Source of the DNA: Fulvimarina sp039652615
Lineage (GTDB): Bacteria; Pseudomonadota; Alphaproteobacteria; Rhizobiales; Rhizobiaceae
Direction: 5' to 3'
DNA: 64,000 bases
Assembly: GCF_039652615.1 (NCBI RefSeq)
Contig: NZ_JBDJAC010000008.1
Span: forward strand, 124,001-188,000
Part shown: positions 45,048 to 53,957 of the stretch, one piece after another
How positions within the stretch are numbered: the stretch's first letter is position 1
How the letters are laid out: every line of letters begins with the position of its first letter
The notes under the pieces: model-generated
Database searches by the model: none
Told to the model about the DNA's origin: nothing
What the model saw: the letters and a program-made list of their open reading frames with translations, nothing else
Program-made: the position numbers and the translations under genes

Positions 45048-45557
45048 CGTATCCTCGGACGGTATTGGGCGGACGAAACAGGGCTCTTGAATTCAGCGCT
45101 GACGGGAATGATGCGGCAGGAAGATGGCCCGATCCTGACAACTTCGCTTTTGGTATGAAAGGTTTCGCCGGACCCTGTAACGCGCGCTGAATTTCGAACG
45201 GTGATCTGTGCGCCTCTCATCGTCCCCTCAAGTCTGTTGCGGACGCAATCCACTCCGTGGAGTCAAGGGGTTGATGTGACATCGCGCGGCTGCCGACGCA
45301 CAGCCTAAGGGCGTGTTCGTGGCCTCGATCAGGTATGCAGAAATTAAAATATGTGAGAGGCTATGTCGCAATGGAACCAATCTAAAAATGGTTGCGACTT
45401 CCCGGATTTCGTGGTTGAAGCGCACAATCCACGTGGCTGGATAAGACGCGTATACCTGGCGCACTGGTGCCGGCTCTTTAGGGACACGCGGTGCCTTACT
45501 CCCAGCCAACGGTTTGCATGACTGCCCGGCCCGATCTGCCGGCTAAGGAGGGAAAGC
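45048..45557. other. Long divergent region upstream of the cox operon
   Basis: About 510 bases with no convincing gene. It holds the promoters for ialB and for the coxB operon. A 7-bp inverted repeat, GTCGCAA (45365-45371) and TTGCGAC (45392-45398), lies in an A/T-rich stretch. TTGAT-GTGAC-ATC at about 45263 resembles but does not match an FNR box. GGAGGG precedes coxB. Confidence 0.5.
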
Positions 45558-46478
45558 GTGAAAGCTTGGAGCTTGACGGCCGGACTATGGCTGACCGGAG
45601 CGGGGGCAGCTTTTGCCCAGGATGGCGGCGACCTGGTGGTCGGCAAGCCCCATCCCTGGCAGTTGGGCTTGCAGGAGGCGTTCTCGCCGATTGAAGAGCA
45701 GATCCACTGGTTCAACGACTACACGCTCTTCTTCGTGATCCCGATTGTGATCTTCGTTGCCGCGCTTCTGGCCTGGTGTGTCGTGAAATATCGCGCGAGC
45801 GCCAATCCGAACGCTTCGCGCACGGCGCACAACACCACGATCGAAGTGATCTGGACGCTGGCTCCGGTGATCATCCTCCTGATGCTCGCGATCCCATCCT
45901 TCCAGCTTCTCACCGCACAGTATAATCCACCAAAGGCCCCTGAGCTTACCGTCAAGGCGATCGGCTATCAGTGGTATTGGGGTTACGAGTACCAGCCGAC
46001 CGAAACGAGCGAAAGCGATGCCGAGGGCACCGCTCCGGAGCCTGTTTCCTTCGAGTCCTATCCGGTCGATGCAACCGAGATTCCGGACGTCAAGGGCGAT
46101 ATCGAAACCTATCCGCGCCTGCTCGCTGTCGACAACGAGATGGTCGTGCCGGTCAATACGGTGGTTCGCATCATCTCGACCTCGGCCGATGTCATTCATT
46201 CGTTTGCCGTGCCTTCGCTCGGCGTGAAGGTTGACGCCGTGCCCGGCCGCGCGAACGAGTACTGGTTCAGTGCGAACCGGGAAGGCATCTTCTACGGTCA
46301 GTGTTCCGAGCTTTGCGGTGCTGCGCACTGGAATATGCCCATCGCCGTTCGTGCCGTATCCAAGGAACAGTACGACGCTTGGTATGAGGCTGCGCGTGAC
46401 GATGTCGCCGCCGCCAACGAGCAGCTGAACGCATCCATCGAGGCCTCGCAGGCCGAGCGCGCCGTCGCTGCGCGCTAA
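45558..46478 (+). CDS. coxB: Cytochrome c oxidase subunit II
   Basis: Inner-membrane subunit that accepts electrons from cytochrome c through the CuA centre. The 306-residue product has a signal peptide (LTAGLWLTGAGAAFAQ), two membrane segments (about 55-75 and 98-118), the conserved aromatic patch YQWYWGYEY and the CuA ligands His214, Cys249, Cys253, His257 and Met260 (HSFAVP...GQCSELCGAAHWNMP). It starts with GTG after AAGGAGGG. First gene of the operon through surf1. Confidence 0.98.
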   Translation: MKAWSLTAGLWLTGAGAAFAQDGGDLVVGKPHPWQLGLQEAFSPIEEQIHWFNDYTLFFVIPIVIFVAALLAWCVVKYRASANPNASRTAHNTTIEVIWTLAPVIILLMLAIPSFQLLTAQYNPPKAPELTVKAIGYQWYWGYEYQPTETSESDAEGTAPEPVSFESYPVDATEIPDVKGDIETYPRLLAVDNEMVVPVNTVVRIISTSADVIHSFAVPSLGVKVDAVPGRANEYWFSANREGIFYGQCSELCGAAHWNMPIAVRAVSKEQYDAWYEAARDDVAAANEQLNASIEASQAERAVAAR

Positions 46479-46512
46479 CCGAATTCGTCAGGTTTAGGGA
46501 GACCTCAATACG

Positions 46513-48114
46513 ATGGCTTACGAAGCCGCACATGGCGCCCATGACGATCATACGCCGTCCTTCTGGGTTCGCTGGTTCTATTCGACGAACAACAAGGACA
46601 TCGGTGTCCTTTATCTGATCTTCGCCATCGTCGCCGGCGTGATCGGCGGGGCCCTGTCGATCGGCATCCGTGCCGAACTTCAGGAGCCTGGTTTGCAGAT
46701 CTTCTCCGATCCGCAGATCTTCAACGTCTTCACGACGGGTCACGGCCTGATCATGATCTTCTTCATGGTCATGCCTGCGCTCATCGGCGGTTTCGGCAAT
46801 TACTTCGTGCCGATCATGATCGGCGCGCCGGATACGGCCTTTCCGCGCGTCAACAACATCGCGTTCTGGCTGTTGCCGCCGTCCTTCCTTCTCCTGATCG
46901 CCTCGCTTTTCGTGGAAGGCGCTCCGGGCTCGAACGGTGCGGGCACCGGCTGGACCATGTATCCGCCGCTCTCGACCTCCGGGCATCCAGGACCTGCCGT
47001 CGATCTGGCGATCTTCGCGCTCCACCTTGCCGGTGCGTCCTCGCTGCTCGGCGCGATCAACCTGATCACGACGATCCTCAACATGCGCGCTCCGGGCATG
47101 ACGCTGCACAAGATGCCGCTCTTCGTCTGGTCGCAGCTCGTGACGGCCTTCCTCCTGCTCCTGTCGCTGCCGGTTCTCGCCGGTGCGATCACCATGCTCC
47201 TGACGGATCGCAACTTCGGCACGACCTTCTTCGCGCCGGAAGGCGGCGGTGACCCGATTCTCTACCAGCACCTGTTCTGGTTCTTCGGCCACCCCGAGGT
47301 CTACATTCTGATCCTGCCGGCCTTCGGCATCGTCAGCCACATCATCTCGACCTTCTCCAAGAAGCCTGTCTTCGGCTATCTCGGAATGGCCTACGCCATG
47401 GTCGCCATCGGCGTCGTCGGCTTCGTCGTGTGGGCCCACCACATGTATACGAGCGGTATCTCGCTCAACACGCAGCGCTACTTCGTCTTCGCGACCATGG
47501 TGATCGCGGTGCCGACCGGCATCAAGATCTTCTCCTGGATCGCCACCATGTGGCACGGCTCGATATCGTTCCGCACGCCGATGCTGTTCTCGATCGGCTT
47601 CATCTTCCTGTTCACCGTCGGCGGTGTGACGGGCGTGAAGCTCGCCAATGCCGGTCTCGATCGCGTGCTGCACGATACCTATTACGTGGTCGCCCACTTC
47701 CACTACGTGCTGTCGCTCGGCGCCGTCTTCGCGCTCTTCGCGGGCTGGTATTACTGGTTCCCGAAGATGACCGGCTACAATTACAACGAGACGATCGGAA
47801 AGATTCACTTCTGGATGACGTTCGTTGGCGTGAACATCGTCTTTTTCCCGCAGCACTTCCTGGGTGCCGCCGGTATGCCGCGTCGCTATGCGGACTATCC
47901 GGACGCCTTTGCGGGCTGGAACTGGGTCTCCTCGATGGGGTCCTACCTGTCCGGTCTCGCCGTGCTCGTCTTCCTCTTCGGTATTTGGGAAGCCTTCTAC
48001 CGCAAGCGTGTCGCCGGTGATAATCCGTGGGGCTCGGGTGCGACGACCCTGGAATGGAAGCTGTCTTCGCCGCCGCCGTTCCACCAGTGGGAAGAGCTGC
48101 CGAAGGTCAGCTGA
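46513..48114 (+). CDS. coxA: Cytochrome c oxidase subunit I (aa3 type)
   Basis: Catalytic subunit with haem a and the haem a3-CuB site, 533 residues and twelve membrane segments. Key features: TGHGLIMIFFMVMP (haem a His), FWFFGHPEVYILILPAFG with the CuB His and cross-linked Tyr, WAHHMYTSG with two CuB His, and the YYVVAHFHYVLS haem ligands. The HPEVY and GHPEVYILILP motifs mark an A-type oxidase with the conserved proton channels. It lies 34 bases after coxB. Confidence 0.98.
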   Translation: MAYEAAHGAHDDHTPSFWVRWFYSTNNKDIGVLYLIFAIVAGVIGGALSIGIRAELQEPGLQIFSDPQIFNVFTTGHGLIMIFFMVMPALIGGFGNYFVPIMIGAPDTAFPRVNNIAFWLLPPSFLLLIASLFVEGAPGSNGAGTGWTMYPPLSTSGHPGPAVDLAIFALHLAGASSLLGAINLITTILNMRAPGMTLHKMPLFVWSQLVTAFLLLLSLPVLAGAITMLLTDRNFGTTFFAPEGGGDPILYQHLFWFFGHPEVYILILPAFGIVSHIISTFSKKPVFGYLGMAYAMVAIGVVGFVVWAHHMYTSGISLNTQRYFVFATMVIAVPTGIKIFSWIATMWHGSISFRTPMLFSIGFIFLFTVGGVTGVKLANAGLDRVLHDTYYVVAHFHYVLSLGAVFALFAGWYYWFPKMTGYNYNETIGKIHFWMTFVGVNIVFFPQHFLGAAGMPRRYADYPDAFAGWNWVSSMGSYLSGLAVLVFLFGIWEAFYRKRVAGDNPWGSGATTLEWKLSSPPPFHQWEELPKVS

Positions 48115-48145
48115 GGCCCTCGGCCCTGGTAACAGACTGACTATT

Positions 48146-48173
48146 CGAAGCCCGGCCTCAAGGTCGGGCTTCG
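48146..48173 (+). terminator. Hairpin between coxA and ctaB
   Basis: CGAAGCCCG (146-154) pairs perfectly with CGGGCTTCG (165-173), extended by three more pairs around TCAA. No T-run follows. It may attenuate transcription into the assembly genes or protect the coxBA message; both readings are inference. Confidence 0.5.
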
Positions 48174-48293
48174 CCCGATAACAGTCCGGCTTTCGCCGGT
48201 TGTTCCCGGGGGCGCTTCCGGTGCGATCCGGATCAGCGCTCTTGGAGATACGACGATTGTTAATGCTGAAGTAACGGGAACCCGCCCTTGTCG

Positions 48294-49226
48294 ATGATCG
48301 AAACCTCCAGTCTGCCGGCAACTCCGCAAATCTCGCTGGCCGAGCCGCGCGATTATTTCGCGCTTCTCAAGCCGCGGGTGATGCAGCTTGTCGTGTTGAC
48401 CGCGGTCTGCGGAATGGCGATCGCACCAGGCTCGATCAATCCGCTTCTCGCCTTCATCTCGATCCTCGCGATCGCCGTCGGCGCCGGCGCCTCCGGTGCA
48501 CTCAACATGTGGTATGACGCCGATATCGACGGCAACATGGCCCGCACCCGGCTCCGTCCGATCCCTGCCGGCCGGATCGCGCCAGACGCAGCCTTCGGCT
48601 TCGGGATCGTGCTGTCGATCCTTTCGGTGATGACGCTCGGTCTGGCGGCGAACTGGTTCGCCGCAGGCTTCCTAGCATTCACCATCTTCTTCTACGTCGT
48701 CGTTTACTCCATGGGACTGAAACGCTCGACGCCGCAGAACATCGTCATCGGCGGCGCGGCCGGTGCGTTTCCCCCGATGATCGGCTGGGCTGCCGTGACG
48801 GGCAATGTCTCGATCGAGGGCTTTGTTCTCTTCCTCATCATCTTCCTCTGGACGCCGCCCCATTTCTGGGCACTCGCGCTGTTCAAGATGAAGGAATATG
48901 GCAATGTCGGCGTGCCCATGCTGCCGAATGTCGCCGGTGAGAAGACGACGCGCCGGCAGATCTTCGCCTATTCGCTGCTTCTTGCTCCAATCGGTGTCGC
49001 GCCATTCGTGATGGGTTTTGCCGGCCCGGTATATGGCGCCGTCTCGGTGGTCATGGGTGCTCTGTTCCTGAAAAAGGCCTACGCAGTCCTGAAGATGCAG
49101 GACGGGGATCAGATGATGATCCCCGCCAAGAAGCTCTTCGGCTTCTCGATCCTCTACCTCTTCGGCCTCTTCGTGACCCTTCTTGCAGAGACGACGGTGA
49201 TGGGCATTATCGGGGTGCTGGTTTGA
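48294..49226 (+). CDS. ctaB: Protohaem IX farnesyltransferase (haem O synthase)
   Basis: Membrane prenyltransferase that farnesylates haem b to haem O, the precursor of haem a. The 310-residue UbiA-family product has the NMWYDADIDGNMARTRLRPIPAGRI motif (NxxDxxxD with its second Asp), nine hydrophobic segments and LYSMGLKRSTPQNIVIGGAAGAFPPMIGWAAVTG. ATG 48294 is preferred to a TTG two codons earlier. It is the first of the assembly genes between coxA and coxC. Also named cyoE. Confidence 0.95.
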   Translation: MIETSSLPATPQISLAEPRDYFALLKPRVMQLVVLTAVCGMAIAPGSINPLLAFISILAIAVGAGASGALNMWYDADIDGNMARTRLRPIPAGRIAPDAAFGFGIVLSILSVMTLGLAANWFAAGFLAFTIFFYVVVYSMGLKRSTPQNIVIGGAAGAFPPMIGWAAVTGNVSIEGFVLFLIIFLWTPPHFWALALFKMKEYGNVGVPMLPNVAGEKTTRRQIFAYSLLLAPIGVAPFVMGFAGPVYGAVSVVMGALFLKKAYAVLKMQDGDQMMIPAKKLFGFSILYLFGLFVTLLAETTVMGIIGVLV

Positions 49227-49369
49227 GCGAGGAGGACAAGCTCGAGACGGTCAAGCTGACGCCCGAGGAGACCAAGGCCCGGCGCAAGCGCTCGATCGCG
49301 ATCGCCGTGACGCTTCTTGCTCTGGTCGTGATCTTCTACATCGTTTCCATCGTCAAAATGGGTGCGTGA
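49223..49369 (+). CDS. coxF: CoxF-type cytochrome oxidase assembly small protein
   Basis: 48-residue protein with a charged N-terminus (SEEDKLETVKLTPEETKARRKR) and one C-terminal membrane segment (SIAIAVTLLALVVIFYIVSIV). It is encoded from a TTG that overlaps the ctaB stop (TTGA) and ends at a TGA overlapping the ctaG ATG. A short single-pass protein between ctaB and ctaG is the position of CoxF in rhizobia. Function is presumed in oxidase assembly, from context only. Confidence 0.85.
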   Translation: MSEEDKLETVKLTPEETKARRKRSIAIAVTLLALVVIFYIVSIVKMGA

Positions 49370-49992
49370 TGAGCGACGAACATCCGAGGCCACGGCAGGA
49401 CGAAAAAGCAAGGCGGCGCGGGCTGATCATCGCAGCCTCCTGCACGGCATTCATTTTCGGCATGGTCGGCGCAGCCTATGCATCCGTGCCGCTCTATCAG
49501 CTCTTCTGTCAGGTGACCGGTTATGGCGGCACGCCCCAGCGCGCCGATGCCAACCAATCGAAGGCGAGCGAGGAGACCGTCGAGGTCCGGTTCGACGGCA
49601 ACACCGCGAAGAACCTTCCCTGGACCTTCCGGCCGAACGATCGCTCGATCACCGTGCGTCTCGGCGAGACCTCCGAGACGAGCTATCACGTCGTCAACAA
49701 TTCCGATCGCGCGATCACGGGGCAGGCGCTCTACAACGTCACGCCGGATGCTGCGGGTATCTTCTTCAACAAGATCGCCTGTTTCTGCTTCGATGAGCAG
49801 ACGCTGCAGCCGGGTGAAAGCGTGAACATGCCGATTACCTTCTTCGTCGATCCGGAAATACTGGACGCCGAAGAGCTGCAGGGCGGCTACGCCATTACCC
49901 TGTCCTATACCTTCTTCCCGGTCGACGATCCGGCAGAAATGGCCGAAGCTCCCAAATCGGTGTCTTCCGATCGGGACGAAGGCGCTTTATGA
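49369..49992 (+). CDS. ctaG: Cytochrome c oxidase assembly protein CtaG/Cox11
   Basis: Copper chaperone that delivers CuB to subunit I, anchored in the inner membrane with a periplasmic domain. The 207-residue product has one membrane segment (about IIAASCTAFIFGMVGAAYA), VPLYQLFCQVTGYGGTPQ and the copper-binding CFCF motif in FNKIACFCFDEQTLQPGE, then MPITFFVDPEI. Its ATG shares one base with the coxF stop (TGATG), so the two are coupled. Confidence 0.97.
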   Translation: MSDEHPRPRQDEKARRRGLIIAASCTAFIFGMVGAAYASVPLYQLFCQVTGYGGTPQRADANQSKASEETVEVRFDGNTAKNLPWTFRPNDRSITVRLGETSETSYHVVNNSDRAITGQALYNVTPDAAGIFFNKIACFCFDEQTLQPGESVNMPITFFVDPEILDAEELQGGYAITLSYTFFPVDDPAEMAEAPKSVSSDRDEGAL

Positions 49993-50106
49993 ACGTGGAA
50001 AACCGCAGAATCGGGAGTCATGGCCCGGTTGGCGACGAGAGCAGAGCTGAGGACGCCGGTTCGCGCCATTTGAGGCAAGACGGCGCGTTGAGTGAGGAGA
50101 CGCGGC

Positions 50107-50982
50107 ATGGCTGACGCACACGCCAAACATGATTACCACATGGTGGAACCGAGCCCCTGGCCGCTGATCGGTTCGATCGGTGCCTTCATCATGCTGTTCG
50201 GCGCGGTCGGACTGTTCCGCTGGAGCGGTGGGCAGGAATTCCAGTTCCTCGGTGTTCCGCTTGCGACACCGTGGATTTTCGTTCTCGGTCTCGCAATCGT
50301 TCTCTACACCATGTTCGGCTGGTGGTCGGAAACGGTGAAGGAAAGCCTCGAGGGCAAGCATACCCGCGTCGTCTCGCTGCATCTTCGCTATGGCATCATC
50401 ATGTTCATCGCCTCCGAGGTGATGTTCTTCGTCGCCTGGTTCTGGGCGTTCTTCGATGCCAGCCTGTTTCCGAACGAAGCCATCCAGCAGGCGCGTACGG
50501 AAGTGCTTGGTGGTCAGTGGCCGCCGGTCGGTATCGAGGTCCTCGATCCGCTCCATCTGCCGCTCTTCAATACGGTCACGCTTCTTCTGTCTGGTACGAC
50601 CGTGACGTGGGCGCACCACGCGCTTCTCCACGGTGATCGCAAGGGCCTCGTCTGGGGTCTTGCGCTGACGGTCGCGCTCGGCGTGATCTTCTCCTACGTC
50701 CAATATTTCGAATATGCCCACGCGCCGTTCGCGTTCTCGGGTTCGATCTACGGTTCGACCTTCTTCATGGCGACGGGCTTCCACGGCTTCCACGTGCTCA
50801 TCGGAACGATCTTCCTGATCGTCTGTCTGATCCGGGCCTCGGTTGGCCAGTTCACCACGGAAAAGCATTTCGGCTTCGAAGCTGCCGCCTGGTACTGGCA
50901 CTTCGTCGACGTCGTCTGGATCTTCCTGTTCTTCGCCATCTATGTGTGGGGTGGTTGGGGCGCACCGGTCTACGCCGCTTGA
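50107..50982 (+). CDS. coxC: Cytochrome c oxidase subunit III
   Basis: Third core subunit of the oxidase, without redox centres, of 291 residues and seven membrane segments. It shows KHDYHMVEPSPWPLIGSIGAFIMLFG, RYGIIMFIASEVMFFVAWFWAFFDASLFP, TVTWAHHALLHGDRKG and WYWHFVDVVWIFLFFAIYVWG, all typical. GAGGAGA lies 7 bases before the ATG at 50107. A 114-base gap after ctaG contains no other gene. Confidence 0.97.
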   Translation: MADAHAKHDYHMVEPSPWPLIGSIGAFIMLFGAVGLFRWSGGQEFQFLGVPLATPWIFVLGLAIVLYTMFGWWSETVKESLEGKHTRVVSLHLRYGIIMFIASEVMFFVAWFWAFFDASLFPNEAIQQARTEVLGGQWPPVGIEVLDPLHLPLFNTVTLLLSGTTVTWAHHALLHGDRKGLVWGLALTVALGVIFSYVQYFEYAHAPFAFSGSIYGSTFFMATGFHGFHVLIGTIFLIVCLIRASVGQFTTEKHFGFEAAAWYWHFVDVVWIFLFFAIYVWGGWGAPVYAA

Positions 50983-51068
50983 TCCGTTGATATCGGATTT
51001 CTGATAGAAGGGCGGTGCCGACAGGCCCGCCCTCATTTGTTTCGATCACCGGGCAGAAGGCCAATTTC

Positions 51069-51479
51069 ATGAGCGTATCGTCCGGAAACGAGCCTGATCC
51101 GATCCCGGCAGGGCTCAAGGGGCGCTGTCCGCGCTGCGGCGAAGGCGGCCTGTTTTCCGGATTTCTGACGCCGGCCAAGAAATGCGACGAATGCGGGCTC
51201 GACTACAAATTCGCCGATTCCGGCGATGGTCCGGCCGTGTTCGTGATCCTCATCATCGGCTTCATCGTCTGCGGCCTCGCCCTGTGGCTCGAAGTCTCCT
51301 ACGATCCTCCACTCTTCCTCCATTTCATTCTCTGGATACCCCTGACGGCGATTCTCGCGCTCCCGCTGCTGAGGATGCTGAAGGGCGTTATGATCACCCT
51401 GACCTACGCGAACAAGGCGCGTGAAGGGCGGCTCGATGGTGAGAACCGAACCGGGACGGGTACGGACGAAAACCCATGA
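51069..51479 (+). CDS. DUF983 membrane protein
   Basis: 136-residue protein with an N-terminal zinc-ribbon-like pattern (GLKGRCPRCGEGGLFSGF and KKCDECGLDY, a CxxC pair twice) and two hydrophobic segments (FVILIIGFIVCGLALWL; ILWIPLTAILALPLL). DUF983 proteins are typical between coxC and surf1 in alphaproteobacteria and are presumed to help oxidase assembly. ATG 51069 is chosen for the AAGG upstream; an ATG 18 codons upstream exists. Its stop overlaps the surf1 start by 4 bases. Confidence 0.93.
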   Translation: MSVSSGNEPDPIPAGLKGRCPRCGEGGLFSGFLTPAKKCDECGLDYKFADSGDGPAVFVILIIGFIVCGLALWLEVSYDPPLFLHFILWIPLTAILALPLLRMLKGVMITLTYANKAREGRLDGENRTGTGTDENP

Positions 51480-52276
51480 GCGCGCCCGAATCCGGCGGGG
51501 TGATGCCGGTCGGCGAACCGCAGCCGATGAGCCGGACAAAGTTCGCGATAGCGCTTTCCCTCTGCGTCATCGGCATTTTGATCCTCATGGGGCTCGGGAC
51601 CTGGCAGGTCGAGCGGCTGCTCTGGAAAGAATCGCTGATCGAGCGGATCGATGCCCGCATCGACTCCGATCCCGTCAGACTCGATGCCGCGCTTGCCGAG
51701 TTCAAGGAGACCGGTGACGTCGATTATCAGCCGGTGACGCTGACCGGGCGCTTTCTGGAGGGCGGCGAGCGCTATTTCTTCACGACATTCGACGGCACCA
51801 CGGGCTGGAACGTCTATGCACCGTTCCTGACGCAAGACGGGAAGCTGGTCATCGTCAATCGCGGTTTCGTGCCCTATGAGCAGCGCGATCCGGCAATGTG
51901 GCCGGGCGAGCGAAGCGAAGGGGTCGTCACCTTCCAGGGGATCGCGCGCAACGCGCCACAAGAAAAGCCCGGCTATTTCGTCCCGGAAAACGATCCGGCC
52001 AAGGATACCTTCTTCTGGCGCGATCTCGATGCGATGGCATCCGGTCTCGCCCTCGATGCCGGTGTCGATCTTGTGCCCTTCTTCGTCGATGCGAATCGCG
52101 ATCCCAATTTTGATGGACTGCCGATTGGTGGCCAGACGATCGTCACCATCCCGAACAACCATCTGCAATACGCCTTCACATGGTACGGGATCGGCTTTGT
52201 GCTGATCGTGATGACGTTCATGCTCGTCTATCGGCAGGTTCGGGCCAGGCGCGGCCAAGCTTCGCGGCGAGCTTGA
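51476..52276 (+). CDS. SURF1 family protein
   Basis: Inner-membrane assembly factor for haem a insertion in cytochrome oxidase. The 266-residue product has one membrane segment at each end (LCVIGILILMGLGTWQVERLLWKE with the GxWQ motif; AFTWYGIGFVLIVMTFMLVY with the WYG motif) and a periplasmic domain with VNRGFVPYEQRDP. Coupled to DUF983 by an ATGA overlap; the last gene of the oxidase cluster. Confidence 0.95.
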   Translation: MSAPESGGVMPVGEPQPMSRTKFAIALSLCVIGILILMGLGTWQVERLLWKESLIERIDARIDSDPVRLDAALAEFKETGDVDYQPVTLTGRFLEGGERYFFTTFDGTTGWNVYAPFLTQDGKLVIVNRGFVPYEQRDPAMWPGERSEGVVTFQGIARNAPQEKPGYFVPENDPAKDTFFWRDLDAMASGLALDAGVDLVPFFVDANRDPNFDGLPIGGQTIVTIPNNHLQYAFTWYGIGFVLIVMTFMLVYRQVRARRGQASRRA

Positions 52277-52307
52277 CAGGGGAGGGCCTCATGCCTTCAT
52301 TCGCCTC

Positions 52308-53336
52308 ATGACCGAACACGACAATCCTTCGCTGACCCCTCACTCGAGCAAACGGGCTCTCACCCTGAAGCTCTGCGAGCCGCGCGGCTTTTGTGCCGGC
52401 GTCGACCGGGCAATCCAGATCGTCGTTCTGGCGCTCAAGAAATATGGCGCGCCGGTCTATGTGCGGCACGAGATCGTACACAACAAATATGTCGTAGACG
52501 GCCTGCGCGACATGGGCGCCGTCTTCGTGAAAGAGCTGACGGAAGTGCCTGACGATGGCCAGCCGGTCGTCTTCTCGGCCCATGGTGTGCCCAAATCCGT
52601 CCCTGCAAGGGCCGAGGCGCGCGATATGTTCTATCTCGACGCGACCTGTCCCCTGGTCTCCAAGGTCCACAAGCAGGGCCTACGCCATGTGAAGCTCGGG
52701 CGGCACGTGCTGTTGATCGGCCATGCAGGACATCCCGAAGTGGTCGGCACGCTCGGTCAGTTGCCGGAAGGCACGGTGACGCTGATCGAGACCGAAGAAG
52801 ACGTCGCTGCCTTCGAACCTGCGGACCCGACCGCACTTGGCTTCATCACGCAGACGACGCTTTCCGTCGACGATACCGCAGGCGTCGTAAAAGCGCTTCA
52901 GACGAAATTCCCCGAGCTTCATGCTCCGTCCTCGGAATCGATCTGCTATGCGACGACGAACCGTCAGGACGCAGTGAAGGCGGCAGCTGTCGATACGGAT
53001 CTCTTCGTGGTCGTCGGTGCTCCGAATTCGTCGAATTCCAAGCGTCTGGTCGAGGTGGCCAAGCGCTTCGGCGCGGCGGATGCCATGCTTGTCGAGAGCG
53101 AGCGGGACATTCCATGGGACCGGCTGGCATCGGGTGCGACGCTCGCGCTCTCGGCTGGCGCGTCCGCGCCCGACATTCTGGTCGACGGGATCATCGCCAA
53201 GGCTCGTGCGGACTTCGATGTCACGCTCGAAGTCGTCCAGACGGCGGAGGAGAACGAACTCTTTCCCGTGATGCGCTCGATCCGCGACGTTCCGCTGACA
53301 AAGGCCGATATGGCGTTCGTCAACGGGGCTGCGTGA
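52308..53336 (+). CDS. ispH: 4-hydroxy-3-methylbut-2-enyl diphosphate reductase
   Basis: Iron-sulfur enzyme of the MEP pathway making IPP and DMAPP. The 342-residue product has the cluster Cys in EPRGFCAGVDRAIQI, plus ATCPLVSKVHKQG and SICYATTNRQDAVK, with HEIVHNKYVVDGL, VFSAHGVP and TQTTLSVDDT. It begins 31 bases after surf1 in the same direction. The first enzyme of the pathway, dxs, is at 19287. Confidence 0.98.
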   Translation: MTEHDNPSLTPHSSKRALTLKLCEPRGFCAGVDRAIQIVVLALKKYGAPVYVRHEIVHNKYVVDGLRDMGAVFVKELTEVPDDGQPVVFSAHGVPKSVPARAEARDMFYLDATCPLVSKVHKQGLRHVKLGRHVLLIGHAGHPEVVGTLGQLPEGTVTLIETEEDVAAFEPADPTALGFITQTTLSVDDTAGVVKALQTKFPELHAPSSESICYATTNRQDAVKAAAVDTDLFVVVGAPNSSNSKRLVEVAKRFGAADAMLVESERDIPWDRLASGATLALSAGASAPDILVDGIIAKARADFDVTLEVVQTAEENELFPVMRSIRDVPLTKADMAFVNGAA

Positions 53337-53415
53337 CCGGCTGGGCAAAAGCGCTTCCGGGAAGATTCGGCAGCGGCTATCCTCGCCTGGTCGACAAACG
53401 ACGGGAGAAAGCGGG

Positions 53416-53790
53416 ATGGCCGGTCACGGTGTCGTTCACTGGAACGAGTTGAATACGCACGATCCGGATGCGGCGATGGCGTTTTATGGACGAACGCTCG
53501 GCTGGACCTTCGAAACCGTGCCGATCGATGCCGATCAGACCTACATTATCATCTGGTCGGGCGAAGCGCGCGTCGGTGGCATTTTCCATATGCAACATCC
53601 TATGTTCGCGGGCATTCCGGAACACTGGTTCACCCATATCGCGGTCGACGATATCGAAAAGCGAGTCGCGCTCGTGCGGGACAACGGCGGAGTGATAACC
53701 CGCGAACCCTTCGATGTCCCTGGCGTCGGCGTGATGGCCGTTCTCCAGGCGGCCAGCGGCTCTTACTGCGCCTTCATCCAGCCTGCCTGA
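53416..53790 (+). CDS. VOC family protein (glyoxalase/bleomycin-resistance fold)
   Basis: Small metal-dependent-fold protein of 124 residues. It begins HGVVHWNELNTHDPDAAMAFYGRTLGWTFE and has a second repeat, HWFTHIAVDDIEKRVALVRDNGGVI, typical of the vicinal-oxygen-chelate fold. Substrate unknown. It sits between ispH and thrB, which are usually adjacent in relatives, so it is a local addition. Confidence 0.88.
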   Translation: MAGHGVVHWNELNTHDPDAAMAFYGRTLGWTFETVPIDADQTYIIIWSGEARVGGIFHMQHPMFAGIPEHWFTHIAVDDIEKRVALVRDNGGVITREPFDVPGVGVMAVLQAASGSYCAFIQPA

Positions 53791-53957
53791 TCGAGGCGAA
53801 CCAGATCGAGCCTCGGTGGCCGGCACGTGTCTTCTTGTCTGGATCGGAATTCCGGCTTGCGGGGCGGTGGCTCCTCGGTGCAGATGAGCCCATCACCGAG
53901 CGCATGCACTGGCTCAAGAAGCCGTGCGTCGAACGAACCAATCTCCGAGGAGGGATC

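Noticed and set aside
45263..45276. FNR-type box upstream of coxB
   Set aside because: TTGAT is followed by a 5-base spacer and ATCGC rather than ATCAA, so the symmetry of the box is not met.
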